A DNA stretch of 64,000 nt from Hellea sp. GTDB taxonomy: Bacteria > Pseudomonadota > Alphaproteobacteria > Caulobacterales > Maricaulaceae. This document shows positions 16,013-23,696 of the stretch, piece by piece. The notes beneath the pieces were generated by a model. The model did not search any database, was not told the origin of the DNA, and worked only from the letters and a program-made list of their open reading frames with translations. The DNA lies in NCBI GenBank assembly GCA_020627655.1, contig JAHDGM010000009.1, forward strand, positions 1 through 64,000, given 5' to 3'. How positions within the stretch are numbered: the first letter of the stretch is position 1; each line of letters opens with the position of its first letter. A program made the position numbers and the translations under genes.

Positions 16013-17038
16013 TTGATCGCTTCACAAGCCCCACTTCTTGTAACGCTGGGTGATCCGGCGGGCATTGGCCCTGAAATAACCGTCAAGGCCTGGTCAGTAT
16101 TAAGGCATGATAGGCAACATTCTTTTGCGGTTTTAGCGCCCTATGATCTATTTGCGCGCAAACTATCAGAATTTGACCTGCCTAGGCCTCACCTCATTGC
16201 CGCTCCAAGTGAAGTCAATGACGTTTTTAAAGCGGCACTCCCGATTTTGCATATGGCGCCTGGCGATACAATCATTGAAGGCAAGCCCAATGCGGCAAAC
16301 ACATCACTAATCACTGGCAGTATCGAACGCGGCGTTAAACATTGCCTGGCCGGCACAACAGACGCGATCATCACAAACCCAATCGCCAAGGAAGTTCTCT
16401 ACAAATCAGGGTTTAAACATCCGGGCCATACTGAATTTTTAGGCGAACTCACCAAAGAGACAAAGGCGCCTTACGCACGCGGTCCACTAATGATGTTGGC
16501 CAATTCTGAATTACGCGTCGCGTTGGTCACTGTGCATCAATCAGTGGCGAAGGCGGCAAAATCCATCACCATAAGTAAAATAATGGAACGCGCAAAAATT
16601 CTGCACGGCGCATTAAAGTGTGATTTGGGCATTAAAAATCCGCGTATCGCCTTGGCAGCGCTTAACCCGCATGCGGGTGAAGGCGGCGCTATGGGGGATG
16701 AAGAAATCAACATTATCAACCCAGCCGCTGAAAAATTACGTGCAGGCGGTATGAACATTACAAACGCACTTCCGCCAGATACAATGTTCCATGCCGAAGC
16801 CCGTTCAAATTATGATGCGGCTCTGTGCATGTATCATGATCAGGGACTCATCCCAGTTAAAACCATAGACTTTCATAATACAGTCAACATAACGATGGGC
16901 CTCCCTATTGTACGAACATCTCCGGATCATGGCACGGCCTTTGACATTGCAGGCAAGGGCATTGCCCGGCCAGATAGCCTGATCGCAGCTATTAAACTGG
17001 CACGAAAAATCGCAGATTATAGATCCGCAAATGCCTGA
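16013..17038 (+). CDS. pdxA: 4-hydroxythreonine-4-phosphate dehydrogenase
   Basis: NAD-dependent, metal-requiring enzyme of the DXP-dependent pyridoxal phosphate pathway. The N-terminal LVTLGDPAGIGPEI is the family hallmark. The metal-binding histidines appear in KHPGHTEFL and in MYHDQGLIPVK, and the closing TSPDHGTAFDIAGKG block is intact. The start codon is TTG at 16013, 4 bp after the surA stop; no ATG is available upstream of the essential GDPAG motif. The 341-residue length is normal. It overlaps rsmA by 8 nt. Confidence 0.96.
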   Translation: MIASQAPLLVTLGDPAGIGPEITVKAWSVLRHDRQHSFAVLAPYDLFARKLSEFDLPRPHLIAAPSEVNDVFKAALPILHMAPGDTIIEGKPNAANTSLITGSIERGVKHCLAGTTDAIITNPIAKEVLYKSGFKHPGHTEFLGELTKETKAPYARGPLMMLANSELRVALVTVHQSVAKAAKSITISKIMERAKILHGALKCDLGIKNPRIALAALNPHAGEGGAMGDEEINIINPAAEKLRAGGMNITNALPPDTMFHAEARSNYDAALCMYHDQGLIPVKTIDFHNTVNITMGLPIVRTSPDHGTAFDIAGKGIARPDSLIAAIKLARKIADYRSANA

Positions 17039-17876
17039 TCTCACCAATCTCCCGACACTGTCTCAGACAGTCCAAATTCACGGTCTGGGCGCCAATAAAA
17101 AACTCGGGCAACATTTCCTTTTGGATATGAATATCACGGATAAGATCGCACGTCTCGCCCTGCCCCTTGATGGCTTTCATATTGCTGAAATTGGACCCGG
17201 ACCCGGCGGACTTACCCGATCTCTGCTGAAAAACGGTGCTGGTTCCGTAACAGTTATAGAAATGGATGAGCGTTTTTTAGTCCCCCTTGAAGACATCAAA
17301 ATGGCTTCAGATGGACGGCTAAACATTATTCACGACGACGCTTTAAAAGTTCACATACAGAAAGAACTCGGCTCTGAACTTCCTATAAAGATTGCCGCCA
17401 ACCTGCCCTACAATGTAGGCACAAAAATGCTTGTGAACTGGTTGACCGCTAACCCGCTATTTTGGTCTCAGGCCGTATTGATGTTCCAAAAGGAAGTTGC
17501 AGAACGAATCGTCGCAAAGCCTGGAGATGCCAGCTATGGCAGACTTGCAATACTCTCCCAAAGCGTTTGCACGTGCCGAATGGCATTTGATGTTCCTGCA
17601 AACTGTTTTTCACCGCCCCCCAAAGTTGACAGCGCTGTTGTCGTTCTTGATGTTTTGCCTGAAGATAAGCGGTTTAAACAGTTGAAATTATTAGGTGAAT
17701 TAACACAGGCCGCATTTGGTCAACGCCGAAAAATGCTTCGCAAATCACTCAAACCCTACGCCAAAAAATACAATCTCGATTTAGAGGATTGGTTGAGGCA
17801 TTGCGGTGTTGATCCGACGCAAAGACCAGAAGAACTATCTGTAGAAGCCTTTAAACGTCTTACCGAAACGAATTGA
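17031..17876 (+). CDS. rsmA: 16S rRNA (adenine1518/1519-N6)-dimethyltransferase
   Basis: Dimethylates two adjacent adenosines in the 3' hairpin of 16S rRNA during small-subunit maturation. The motifs are NKKLGQHFLLD (about 22-32), the SAM-binding EIGPGPGGLT (about 53-62), and the catalytic NLPYN (about 124-128). It ends in the helical domain with FGQRRKMLRKSLK, as expected. The protein is 281 residues and closes the lptF-lptG-surA-pdxA-rsmA run. Its stop is 1 bp from the convergent DUF4329 gene. Confidence 0.96.
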   Translation: MPDLTNLPTLSQTVQIHGLGANKKLGQHFLLDMNITDKIARLALPLDGFHIAEIGPGPGGLTRSLLKNGAGSVTVIEMDERFLVPLEDIKMASDGRLNIIHDDALKVHIQKELGSELPIKIAANLPYNVGTKMLVNWLTANPLFWSQAVLMFQKEVAERIVAKPGDASYGRLAILSQSVCTCRMAFDVPANCFSPPPKVDSAVVVLDVLPEDKRFKQLKLLGELTQAAFGQRRKMLRKSLKPYAKKYNLDLEDWLRHCGVDPTQRPEELSVEAFKRLTETN

Positions 17877-17877
17877 T

Positions 17878-18453
17878 TTATTGAACACTCGTGGCGTCCA
17901 TCAACTCTTCAAGAGTGTAAGAAGCGCGCAGTTTGTAGTCATCCCTGTTAATAAAATTCGGATCTGATTTTACACAACCCCGCCCACACAATAACTTCGC
18001 ACGCTGGGCCTTAGAGTCCGTATACCATATCCGGCCTCCAGGCGTAGCAATATACCCGTCCACACCCTCCTCTATATCTGCCGCTAAATCATCATATGAC
18101 GGAAGTTCACTATCATATTTTTCTGAATCAGCTCCATGAGTATGAAAGGAAGCAATGATATTGAAATCATCTTGTACGTATTTGGGCCTACATGACCCTT
18201 TGCGTCCTTTTCGAATTTCGGAAATTTCAAAAAGACCGTCTGCCGTATAGCCCAGATAACCACAATACTCGCGGTTCTCGCGGATAGATACTTCCTGCAA
18301 ATCATTTAACGCTTTTGTGATAAAGTCAATTTCAGCCTGAGACTGCGGAACTAACCTACCTATAGGTCTATCATCATCAAACAGTTCATCTGCACAAGCT
18401 GGTATTAAGCTTAAACTGAGAAACAAACACAAATATGCAAGCTTCTTATCCAC
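17878..18453 (-). CDS. DUF4329 protein with JAMM-like metalloprotease motif, exported
   Basis: A 191-residue exported protein of the DUF4329 type. A signal peptide with a possible lipobox (IPAC, Cys20) suggests a lipoprotein or periplasmic product. The central domain carries a JAB1/MPN-like metal pattern: Glu62 in REYCG, His104 and His106 in SFHTHG, and Ser119/Asp122 in PSYDD, giving E...HxH...SxxD. It may therefore be a metal-dependent isopeptidase or hydrolase, though the activity and substrate are unproven. IATPGGRIWY and the paired cysteines (LLCGRGC) follow. The start is GTG at 18453, overlapping the gmk stop by 8 nt, so translation is probably coupled to gmk. Confidence 0.8.
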   Translation of the reverse strand: MDKKLAYLCLFLSLSLIPACADELFDDDRPIGRLVPQSQAEIDFITKALNDLQEVSIRENREYCGYLGYTADGLFEISEIRKGRKGSCRPKYVQDDFNIIASFHTHGADSEKYDSELPSYDDLAADIEEGVDGYIATPGGRIWYTDSKAQRAKLLCGRGCVKSDPNFINRDDYKLRASYTLEELMDATSVQ

Positions 18454-19090
18454 CTTCTACTAATCTCTTAACAAACGGACCGAGCCATAATTGCCGTTTC
18501 CGCTTCTGGCGCTCAGCAATTATAATCGCCGACAGTTCAGCCATAGCCATATCTACATCATCGTTGACCAGCACATAGTCGTATTCCGCCCAGTGACTGA
18601 TTTCTGCTTCGCTCTTACTCATGCGCTTTGCAATAACTTCATCACTGTCCTGCGCGCGCGAACGCAGACGCTTTTCCAGTTCCTGCATATTGGGCGGCAG
18701 AATAAAAACTTTAACCAAATCGTCCGACGCCGCCTGTGTGAGTTGTTGTGCACCCTGCCAATCAATATCAAAAATAACGTCTTTGCCCTCGGCTAATGAA
18801 GCCTCTACAGGGCCGCGCGGCGTACCATAATAATTATCGAAAACCTTAGCATGTTCTAAAAACTGATCTTCATCAATCATGGCTGAGAACTCATCCTTAG
18901 ACACAAAATAATAGTCTTTACCATCCTCTTCGCCGGGGCGCGGGCGGCGCGTAGTGGCCGACACTGACATGGTCATATCGCTGTTCTCCGCCATGAGGCG
19001 GCGCGTGAGAGTCGTTTTGCCTGCTCCTGAAGGTGATGACAGGATAATCATCAAACCGCGTCGGTGAGATTTTAAAGCCTGAATATCCAT
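18446..19090 (-). CDS. gmk: Guanylate kinase
   Basis: Phosphorylates GMP to GDP. The P-loop SSPSGAGKTTL (about 18-28), the GMP-binding TTRRPRPGEEDGKDYYFV (about 45-62), and FDIDWQGAQQL (about 107-117) are intact over 214 residues. It starts 2 bp after mltG ends and overlaps the DUF4329 gene, so all three are probably one transcript with the upstream fatty-acid genes or mltG. Confidence 0.97.
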   Translation of the reverse strand: MDIQALKSHRRGLMIILSSPSGAGKTTLTRRLMAENSDMTMSVSATTRRPRPGEEDGKDYYFVSKDEFSAMIDEDQFLEHAKVFDNYYGTPRGPVEASLAEGKDVIFDIDWQGAQQLTQAASDDLVKVFILPPNMQELEKRLRSRAQDSDEVIAKRMSKSEAEISHWAEYDYVLVNDDVDMAMAELSAIIIAERQKRKRQLWLGPFVKRLVEGG

Positions 19091-19092
19091 CT

Positions 19093-20193
19093 TTAGTCCT
19101 GCTTAGCCTGGGCCGCGGTCCGCTTTCGCTTGCGTTCAATCTTACGCCAGTTTTCAACATTTTTATTATGACCTGCAAGGGTCTTGGCAAAAACATGTCC
19201 GCCAGTTCCATCTGCCACAAAATAAATATAGTCGGTTTTTGCAGGATTGAGAACGGCAGCTATGGCATCCCGGCCAGGATTACAAATCGGTGTCTTGGGT
19301 AGACCATCGATCTGATAAGTATTCCAATCAGTCTTTCGGTCAATTTCGCTGCGCCTTATACCTCTCCCCAAAGGTTCACCTTTGGAAATTCCATAAATAA
19401 TCGTAGGGTCGGATTGCAGACGCATCCCTTTGTTCAATCGATTGATAAATACGCCCGCTACCACATCGCGCTCGGACGTAACGCCTGTTTCTTTTTCGAC
19501 CACAGAGGCCAATATAATTGCTTCGTGTTTTGTTTTAACAGGAAGATCGTCTGCGCGCTTTTCCCATAACTCATCAATCAAATCTGTTTGGGCTTTTTGC
19601 ATTTTCGCAATAAGCGACGATCGAGACATACCGCGAGGCGTCATATAAGTTTCCGGCAAAAGCGTACCCTCTGCCGGAAGCTCAGGTTCATCATCGATCA
19701 AGGTCTCTACGCTAGACATAGCGCGAATAATCTGGGCAGATGTCAGGCCTTCCGGCGCTGTAAACGGGTATAAAATGGCTTTGCCATCCTTAAGGATAGT
19801 CAACACATCTCGCTGACTGGCTTCGGCTGGAATTGCAAATTCCCCGGCTTTTAAACTGCCGTCAACCTTATCCATACGGATCATCAGCTTAAACAAGTCG
19901 GCCTTTTCAATGACGCCTTCTTTTTCGAGTTTAGCAGCAATAGAAGAAGTTCCGGCACCTTTGGGAACAGTGAAAACATGCTCCGCTGTCAGCGGGCCCT
20001 TAGCAACAAATTTATATTGAAGGAAATTCCAACCCGCGAAAACAATCCCTGCGCCCAAAGTCAACAGTCCCATAAACCCGATAAAATAAAGCAGGCCTTT
20101 ACCTGTCTTTTCAGGGGTTTGTTGCTCGGACGCAGGCTCTGTGGTTTGGGTAATATTATCGACGCGTTTGGAAAGCTTCTTACCCCGTGTCAT
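19093..20193 (-). CDS. mltG: Endolytic murein transglycosylase MltG (YceG-like)
   Basis: Inner-membrane enzyme that cuts nascent peptidoglycan strands and is thought to set glycan length. An N-terminal cytoplasmic tail (1-32) precedes one transmembrane helix (about 33-56). A LysM-like subdomain and the YceG catalytic domain follow, with catalytic Glu233 in ILASVVEKETG and later DPTIIYG and LPKTPICNPG motifs. The 366-residue length is normal. It lies 6 bp after fabF, a common alphaproteobacterial arrangement. Confidence 0.95.
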   Translation of the reverse strand: MTRGKKLSKRVDNITQTTEPASEQQTPEKTGKGLLYFIGFMGLLTLGAGIVFAGWNFLQYKFVAKGPLTAEHVFTVPKGAGTSSIAAKLEKEGVIEKADLFKLMIRMDKVDGSLKAGEFAIPAEASQRDVLTILKDGKAILYPFTAPEGLTSAQIIRAMSSVETLIDDEPELPAEGTLLPETYMTPRGMSRSSLIAKMQKAQTDLIDELWEKRADDLPVKTKHEAIILASVVEKETGVTSERDVVAGVFINRLNKGMRLQSDPTIIYGISKGEPLGRGIRRSEIDRKTDWNTYQIDGLPKTPICNPGRDAIAAVLNPAKTDYIYFVADGTGGHVFAKTLAGHNKNVENWRKIERKRKRTAAQAKQD

Positions 20194-20199
20194 GTCAGA

Positions 20200-21489
20200 T
20201 TAAGGTGCTTTAGCGAAAATCAGGGCAGCATTGGTTCCGCCAAACCCAAAGGAATTAGACATAGCAGCATTGCAATTAATAGGTTTGGCCGTATGAGGCA
20301 CCAGATCAATACTGGTTTCTACATTCGGATTATCCAAGTTCAGGGTCGGCGGCGCAATCTGGTCACGCAAAGCCAAAATCGTGAATATTGTTTCGATAGC
20401 CCCAGCAGCCCCAAGAAGGTGCCCTGTCATAGATTTGGTCGAAGACATGCACACGCCGTCAGGATTGCCTCCGAAAAGTCGCTCTACAGCACGAATTTCA
20501 AGCTCATCTCCCACAGGGGTCGAGGTTCCGTGGGCATTGACATAACCTATATCTGAAACATCTAGACCTGAATTGTCCAAAGCAGCTTTCATAGCCCGAT
20601 AGCCGCCATTTCCACCTGGCGCAGGAGTCGTGATATGATAGGCGTCACCAGAGAGGCCATAACCTTTGAATTCTGCGTAAATTTTAGCGCCGCGAGCTTT
20701 GGCATGCTCATACTCTTCGAGGACCAGCGCGCCTGCGCCCTCGCCCATCAAAAACCCATCGCGTCCATCATCATAAGGACGCGACGCTTTTTTGGGCGTA
20801 TCGTTGTAACCGGTAGTCATAGCCCGGCAGGCCACAAAACCGGCAATTCCAAGGCGGCAAATTGCGGCTTCGCCTCCGCCAGCAATCATAACGTCCGCAT
20901 CGCCATGCATGATAAGGCGCGCCGCATCACCGATGGCATGAGCTCCGGTCGCACAGGCCGTCACAACACTGTGGTTAGGGCCTTTAAACCCATGACGAAT
21001 AGAAATCTGTCCGGATGCAAGGTTGATCAACATACCCGGAATAACAAAAGGTGAAAGCCGTCTTGGCCCCTTTTCGGCCAGGGTTAGCGACGCGGTATAA
21101 GTGGTTTGTAACCCACCGACCCCGGATCCAAATAACACCCCTGTCCGTTCCTGGCCTTCAAGATCATCTTCGCCGGGCTGCCAGCCTGAATCGGCAATGG
21201 CCTCATCTGCTGCCGCTATAGAATAAAGGATGAATTCATCAATGCGTTTGCGCTCACGCGCTGGCATGACATTATCGGGATCAAAAGACCCCTCAATATC
21301 CGGGCCGCCGCCGCCTTGACCATCGACTTTAGGCACCATAGCTGCAATTTTGCAAGCTAGATCCTCAGTCTCAAAATGTTCGATTTTACCGGCACCTGAT
21401 TGGCCCGATTTAATGCGTTCCCATGCAGTGGAAACGCCGCAACCGACGGGCGATACAAGTCCTAGCCCTGTAACAACAACCCGTCGCAT
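20200..21489 (-). CDS. fabF: 3-oxoacyl-ACP synthase II
   Basis: Condensing enzyme that elongates fatty acids using malonyl-ACP. The Cys-His-His triad is visible: Cys179 in VTACATG, the histidine in NAHGTSTPVGD, and the histidine in GHLLGAAG. SFGFGGTNAALIF closes the protein. The 429-residue length is normal. It lies 18 bp downstream of acpP, typical of the fab cluster. Confidence 0.97.
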   Translation of the reverse strand: MRRVVVTGLGLVSPVGCGVSTAWERIKSGQSGAGKIEHFETEDLACKIAAMVPKVDGQGGGGPDIEGSFDPDNVMPARERKRIDEFILYSIAAADEAIADSGWQPGEDDLEGQERTGVLFGSGVGGLQTTYTASLTLAEKGPRRLSPFVIPGMLINLASGQISIRHGFKGPNHSVVTACATGAHAIGDAARLIMHGDADVMIAGGGEAAICRLGIAGFVACRAMTTGYNDTPKKASRPYDDGRDGFLMGEGAGALVLEEYEHAKARGAKIYAEFKGYGLSGDAYHITTPAPGGNGGYRAMKAALDNSGLDVSDIGYVNAHGTSTPVGDELEIRAVERLFGGNPDGVCMSSTKSMTGHLLGAAGAIETIFTILALRDQIAPPTLNLDNPNVETSIDLVPHTAKPINCNAAMSNSFGFGGTNAALIFAKAP

Positions 21490-21507
21490 TGCCTAACGTA
21501 AACCGAC

Positions 21508-21744
21508 TTAACCGGCTTTTTCGGAAATGAACTTAACAGCGTCACCAACTGTTTGGATATGCTCTGCAGCGTCATCCGGAATTTCAATATCGAACTCTTC
21601 TTCAAAAGCCATAACGAGTTCAACTGTGTCCAGGCTGTCAGCGCCCAGATCATCAATAAAGTGAGCTTTTTCTGTCACTTTAGTTTCATCCGCATCTAGA
21701 TGCTCTACGACCATCTTTTTTACGCGGTCTAAAATGTCTGACAT
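21508..21744 (-). CDS. acpP: Acyl carrier protein
   Basis: A 78-residue acidic carrier that holds growing acyl chains on 4'-phosphopantetheine. The attachment site is Ser37 in [10 protein letters not shown]. The helices and final helix ([15 protein letters not shown]) are standard. It lies between fabG (138 bp upstream) and fabF; the longer gap before it suggests its own promoter. Confidence 0.97.
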   Translation of the reverse strand: MSDILDRVKKMVVEHLDADETKVTEKAHFIDDLGADSLDTVELVMAFEEEFDIEIPDDAAEHIQTVGDAVKFISEKAG

Positions 21745-21853
21745 ATCATTTCCTTGAGTTAAGCCGCAACATGCGGCGGTTCAGGCCCTGAAATAGGAGT
21801 TCTAAAACAAAAAACAACCCCGTATTCCGTTCAGGCGGTGAGTAACACACCTA

Positions 21854-21877
21854 TTTTGCCCTGACTAGAGGGCAAAA
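21854..21877. repeat. Inverted repeat in the fabG-acpP intergenic region
   Basis: TTTTGCCCT and AGGGCAAAA form a perfect 9-bp inverted repeat around six bases. The Ts precede and the As follow on both strands, the reverse of a Rho-independent terminator. It starts only a few bases beyond the fabG stop codon. It may be an operator or an mRNA stabilising/processing hairpin upstream of acpP. Confidence 0.5.
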
Positions 21878-21882
21878 ATACA

Positions 21883-22626
21883 CTAAATCATAGCCATGCC
21901 ACCATTCACATGCAGGGTTTGACCAGTCACATAGGAGGCCTCTTCACTCGCAAGATATAAAGCAGCATTGGCGATATCCTCTCCAGAACCCAATGTTCCA
22001 GAAGGAATTTTGCCTAAAATGGCTTCTTTTTGGGTGTCATTCAGCGCATCTGTCATTGGCGAAGCAATAAACCCAGGTGCAATGCAGTTAACAGTCACGC
22101 CCCGGCTAGCGACTTCTTGGGCCAGTGATTTGGAAAACCCAATCATGCCGGCCTTTGAAGCAGCATAATTTGTTTGCCCAGGGTTACCGGTAACGCCAAC
22201 AATTGATGTGATTCCTATAATACGTCCGAATCGGGCCTTCATCATCCCGCGCAGACATGCTTTGGATAAGCGGAAATATGCCTCTAAATTGACGCGCAGT
22301 ACAGTTTCCCAGTCCTCATCCTTCATTCGCATCAAAAGACCGTCCCGGGTTAACCCCGCATTTGAGACTAAAATATCAATTCCACCGCCCAAGGCTTCTG
22401 TTGCTTGCCCAACCAGACCATCAACGGCATCCGGGTCAGATAGGTTACACGGCGTAACGGCGCAGCGCTCACCCAGATCGACAGCTAATGCCTCCAGTTT
22501 TTCAGCTCTTGTTCCTGATAAAGCTACGCTTGCGCCCTGAGCATGTAATTTTCTGGCGATCGCGCCGCCTAATCCACCAGTGGCGCCTGTGACGAGTGCC
22601 CGTTTTCCGTTAAGATCAAACATCAT
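21883..22626 (-). CDS. fabG: 3-oxoacyl-ACP reductase
   Basis: NADPH-dependent short-chain dehydrogenase that reduces 3-oxoacyl-ACP. The cofactor site TGATGGLGGAIA (about 14-25), NAG (about 89-91), the catalytic serine in GITSIVG, and YAASK are present, ending in GGMAMI. It starts immediately after fabD with AAGGA overlapping the fabD end; either of two adjacent ATG codons could serve. The 247-residue length is normal. Confidence 0.96.
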   Translation of the reverse strand: MMFDLNGKRALVTGATGGLGGAIARKLHAQGASVALSGTRAEKLEALAVDLGERCAVTPCNLSDPDAVDGLVGQATEALGGGIDILVSNAGLTRDGLLMRMKDEDWETVLRVNLEAYFRLSKACLRGMMKARFGRIIGITSIVGVTGNPGQTNYAASKAGMIGFSKSLAQEVASRGVTVNCIAPGFIASPMTDALNDTQKEAILGKIPSGTLGSGEDIANAALYLASEEASYVTGQTLHVNGGMAMI

Positions 22627-23571
22627 TTATCCTTTTAGTTTTTCGGCAAAGGCTTCAAGACTTTCCGGAGAGTTTAAAGCCGCCCCATCTACACCCTTAA
22701 CGATTCTCCGCAACATCACGGTCAATACTTTACCACAACCCGGTTCCGCGAAACTTTCTATGCCATTTTCCGCCATCCATTCAATAGATTCGCGCCATCG
22801 CACGCGGCCTGTAACCTGAGTTACCAGATCGTCCCTAATCTGATCAGTGTCAGTTGTAGGACGCGCAGTAACATTGTTGACAACCGGCAGGCGCGGTTCG
22901 GCTATGACTGTATCCGCAAGCGCATCTTTCATCGCGCTAGCAGCAGGCGCCATCATATCGCAATGAAACGGGGCTGACACTTGCAGCATCATAGCTTTTT
23001 TAACACCCATTTCTCGCGCAGCTGCGGCAGCTTTTTCAACAGCGGCTTTCTCTCCTGACAAAACGATTTGCCCCGTCGCATTGTCATTTGCAATCTGGCA
23101 GATACCGACTTCCTGCCCTTTTAAAACGGCAGCTTCAGCATCTTCAATTGAAGCTCCTAGCAGGGCTGCCATAGCACCTGCCCCGACAGGAACTGCCGCC
23201 TGCATTTCATTTCCGCGAAGTCTTAGAAGCTCTGCCGTCTTTGCAAGCGGTATAGCGCCGGCAGCGCAAAGAGCTGAATACTCACCTAAGGAATGTCCCG
23301 CGACAAATTTCGCGGCCGTTACATCGACTTCGAACTCATCTTTTAAAGCCCGCATAGCGGCAATGGATGTTGCCATTAAAGCTGGCTGTGCATTGGACGT
23401 TAAAGTCAAATCCTCAATAGGACCAGCCCACATTAGTTTTGATAAATTTTGACCCAGCGCGTCGTTTACTTCTTGAAACGCGGCCTTTGCAGACGGAAAG
23501 GCATCGGCCAATGACTGCCCCATGCCAACAGACTGACTGCCCTGGCCAGGAAATATAAATGCGAAATTCAT
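22627..23571 (-). CDS. fabD: Malonyl-CoA:ACP transacylase
   Basis: Loads malonyl groups onto ACP for fatty-acid synthesis. It opens with FIFPGQGSQSVGMG, has the nucleophile serine in GHSLGEYSAL (about 93-102), and a later SAPFHCDMM block with the catalytic histidine. At 314 residues it is complete. It is the first gene of the leftward fabD-fabG-acpP-fabF run, diverging from the coiled-coil gene across a 125-bp region that holds a CtrA-like site. Confidence 0.96.
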   Translation of the reverse strand: MNFAFIFPGQGSQSVGMGQSLADAFPSAKAAFQEVNDALGQNLSKLMWAGPIEDLTLTSNAQPALMATSIAAMRALKDEFEVDVTAAKFVAGHSLGEYSALCAAGAIPLAKTAELLRLRGNEMQAAVPVGAGAMAALLGASIEDAEAAVLKGQEVGICQIANDNATGQIVLSGEKAAVEKAAAAAREMGVKKAMMLQVSAPFHCDMMAPAASAMKDALADTVIAEPRLPVVNNVTARPTTDTDQIRDDLVTQVTGRVRWRESIEWMAENGIESFAEPGCGKVLTVMLRRIVKGVDGAALNSPESLEAFAEKLKG

Positions 23572-23631
23572 GCTCGCTCATTCTCCATTTTGTTGAATAG
23601 TCTATATTAAAACGCGCTTTTAACGGGATGT

Positions 23632-23646
23632 TTAAGGCTTCGTTAA
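23632..23646. promoter_or_regulatory. CtrA-like binding site between fabD and the coiled-coil gene
   Basis: TTAA-GGCTTCG-TTAA is an exact TTAA-N7-TTAA motif, the consensus for the cell-cycle regulator CtrA in Caulobacter and relatives. A third TTAA lies at 23620 with an 8-base spacing. The site is 50 bp before the coiled-coil gene start and about 60 bp before fabD, suitable for either promoter. Binding is inferred. Confidence 0.55.
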
Positions 23647-23696
23647 GCCTGTGTCTTCATTAAATTAAAAACGCGAATCTATCGGAACCGATTCCT

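Noticed and set aside
21854-21877. Hairpin after fabG as a Rho-independent terminator
   Set aside because: The T-run precedes and the A-run follows the stem on both strands, the opposite of a terminator. Kept only as an inverted repeat.
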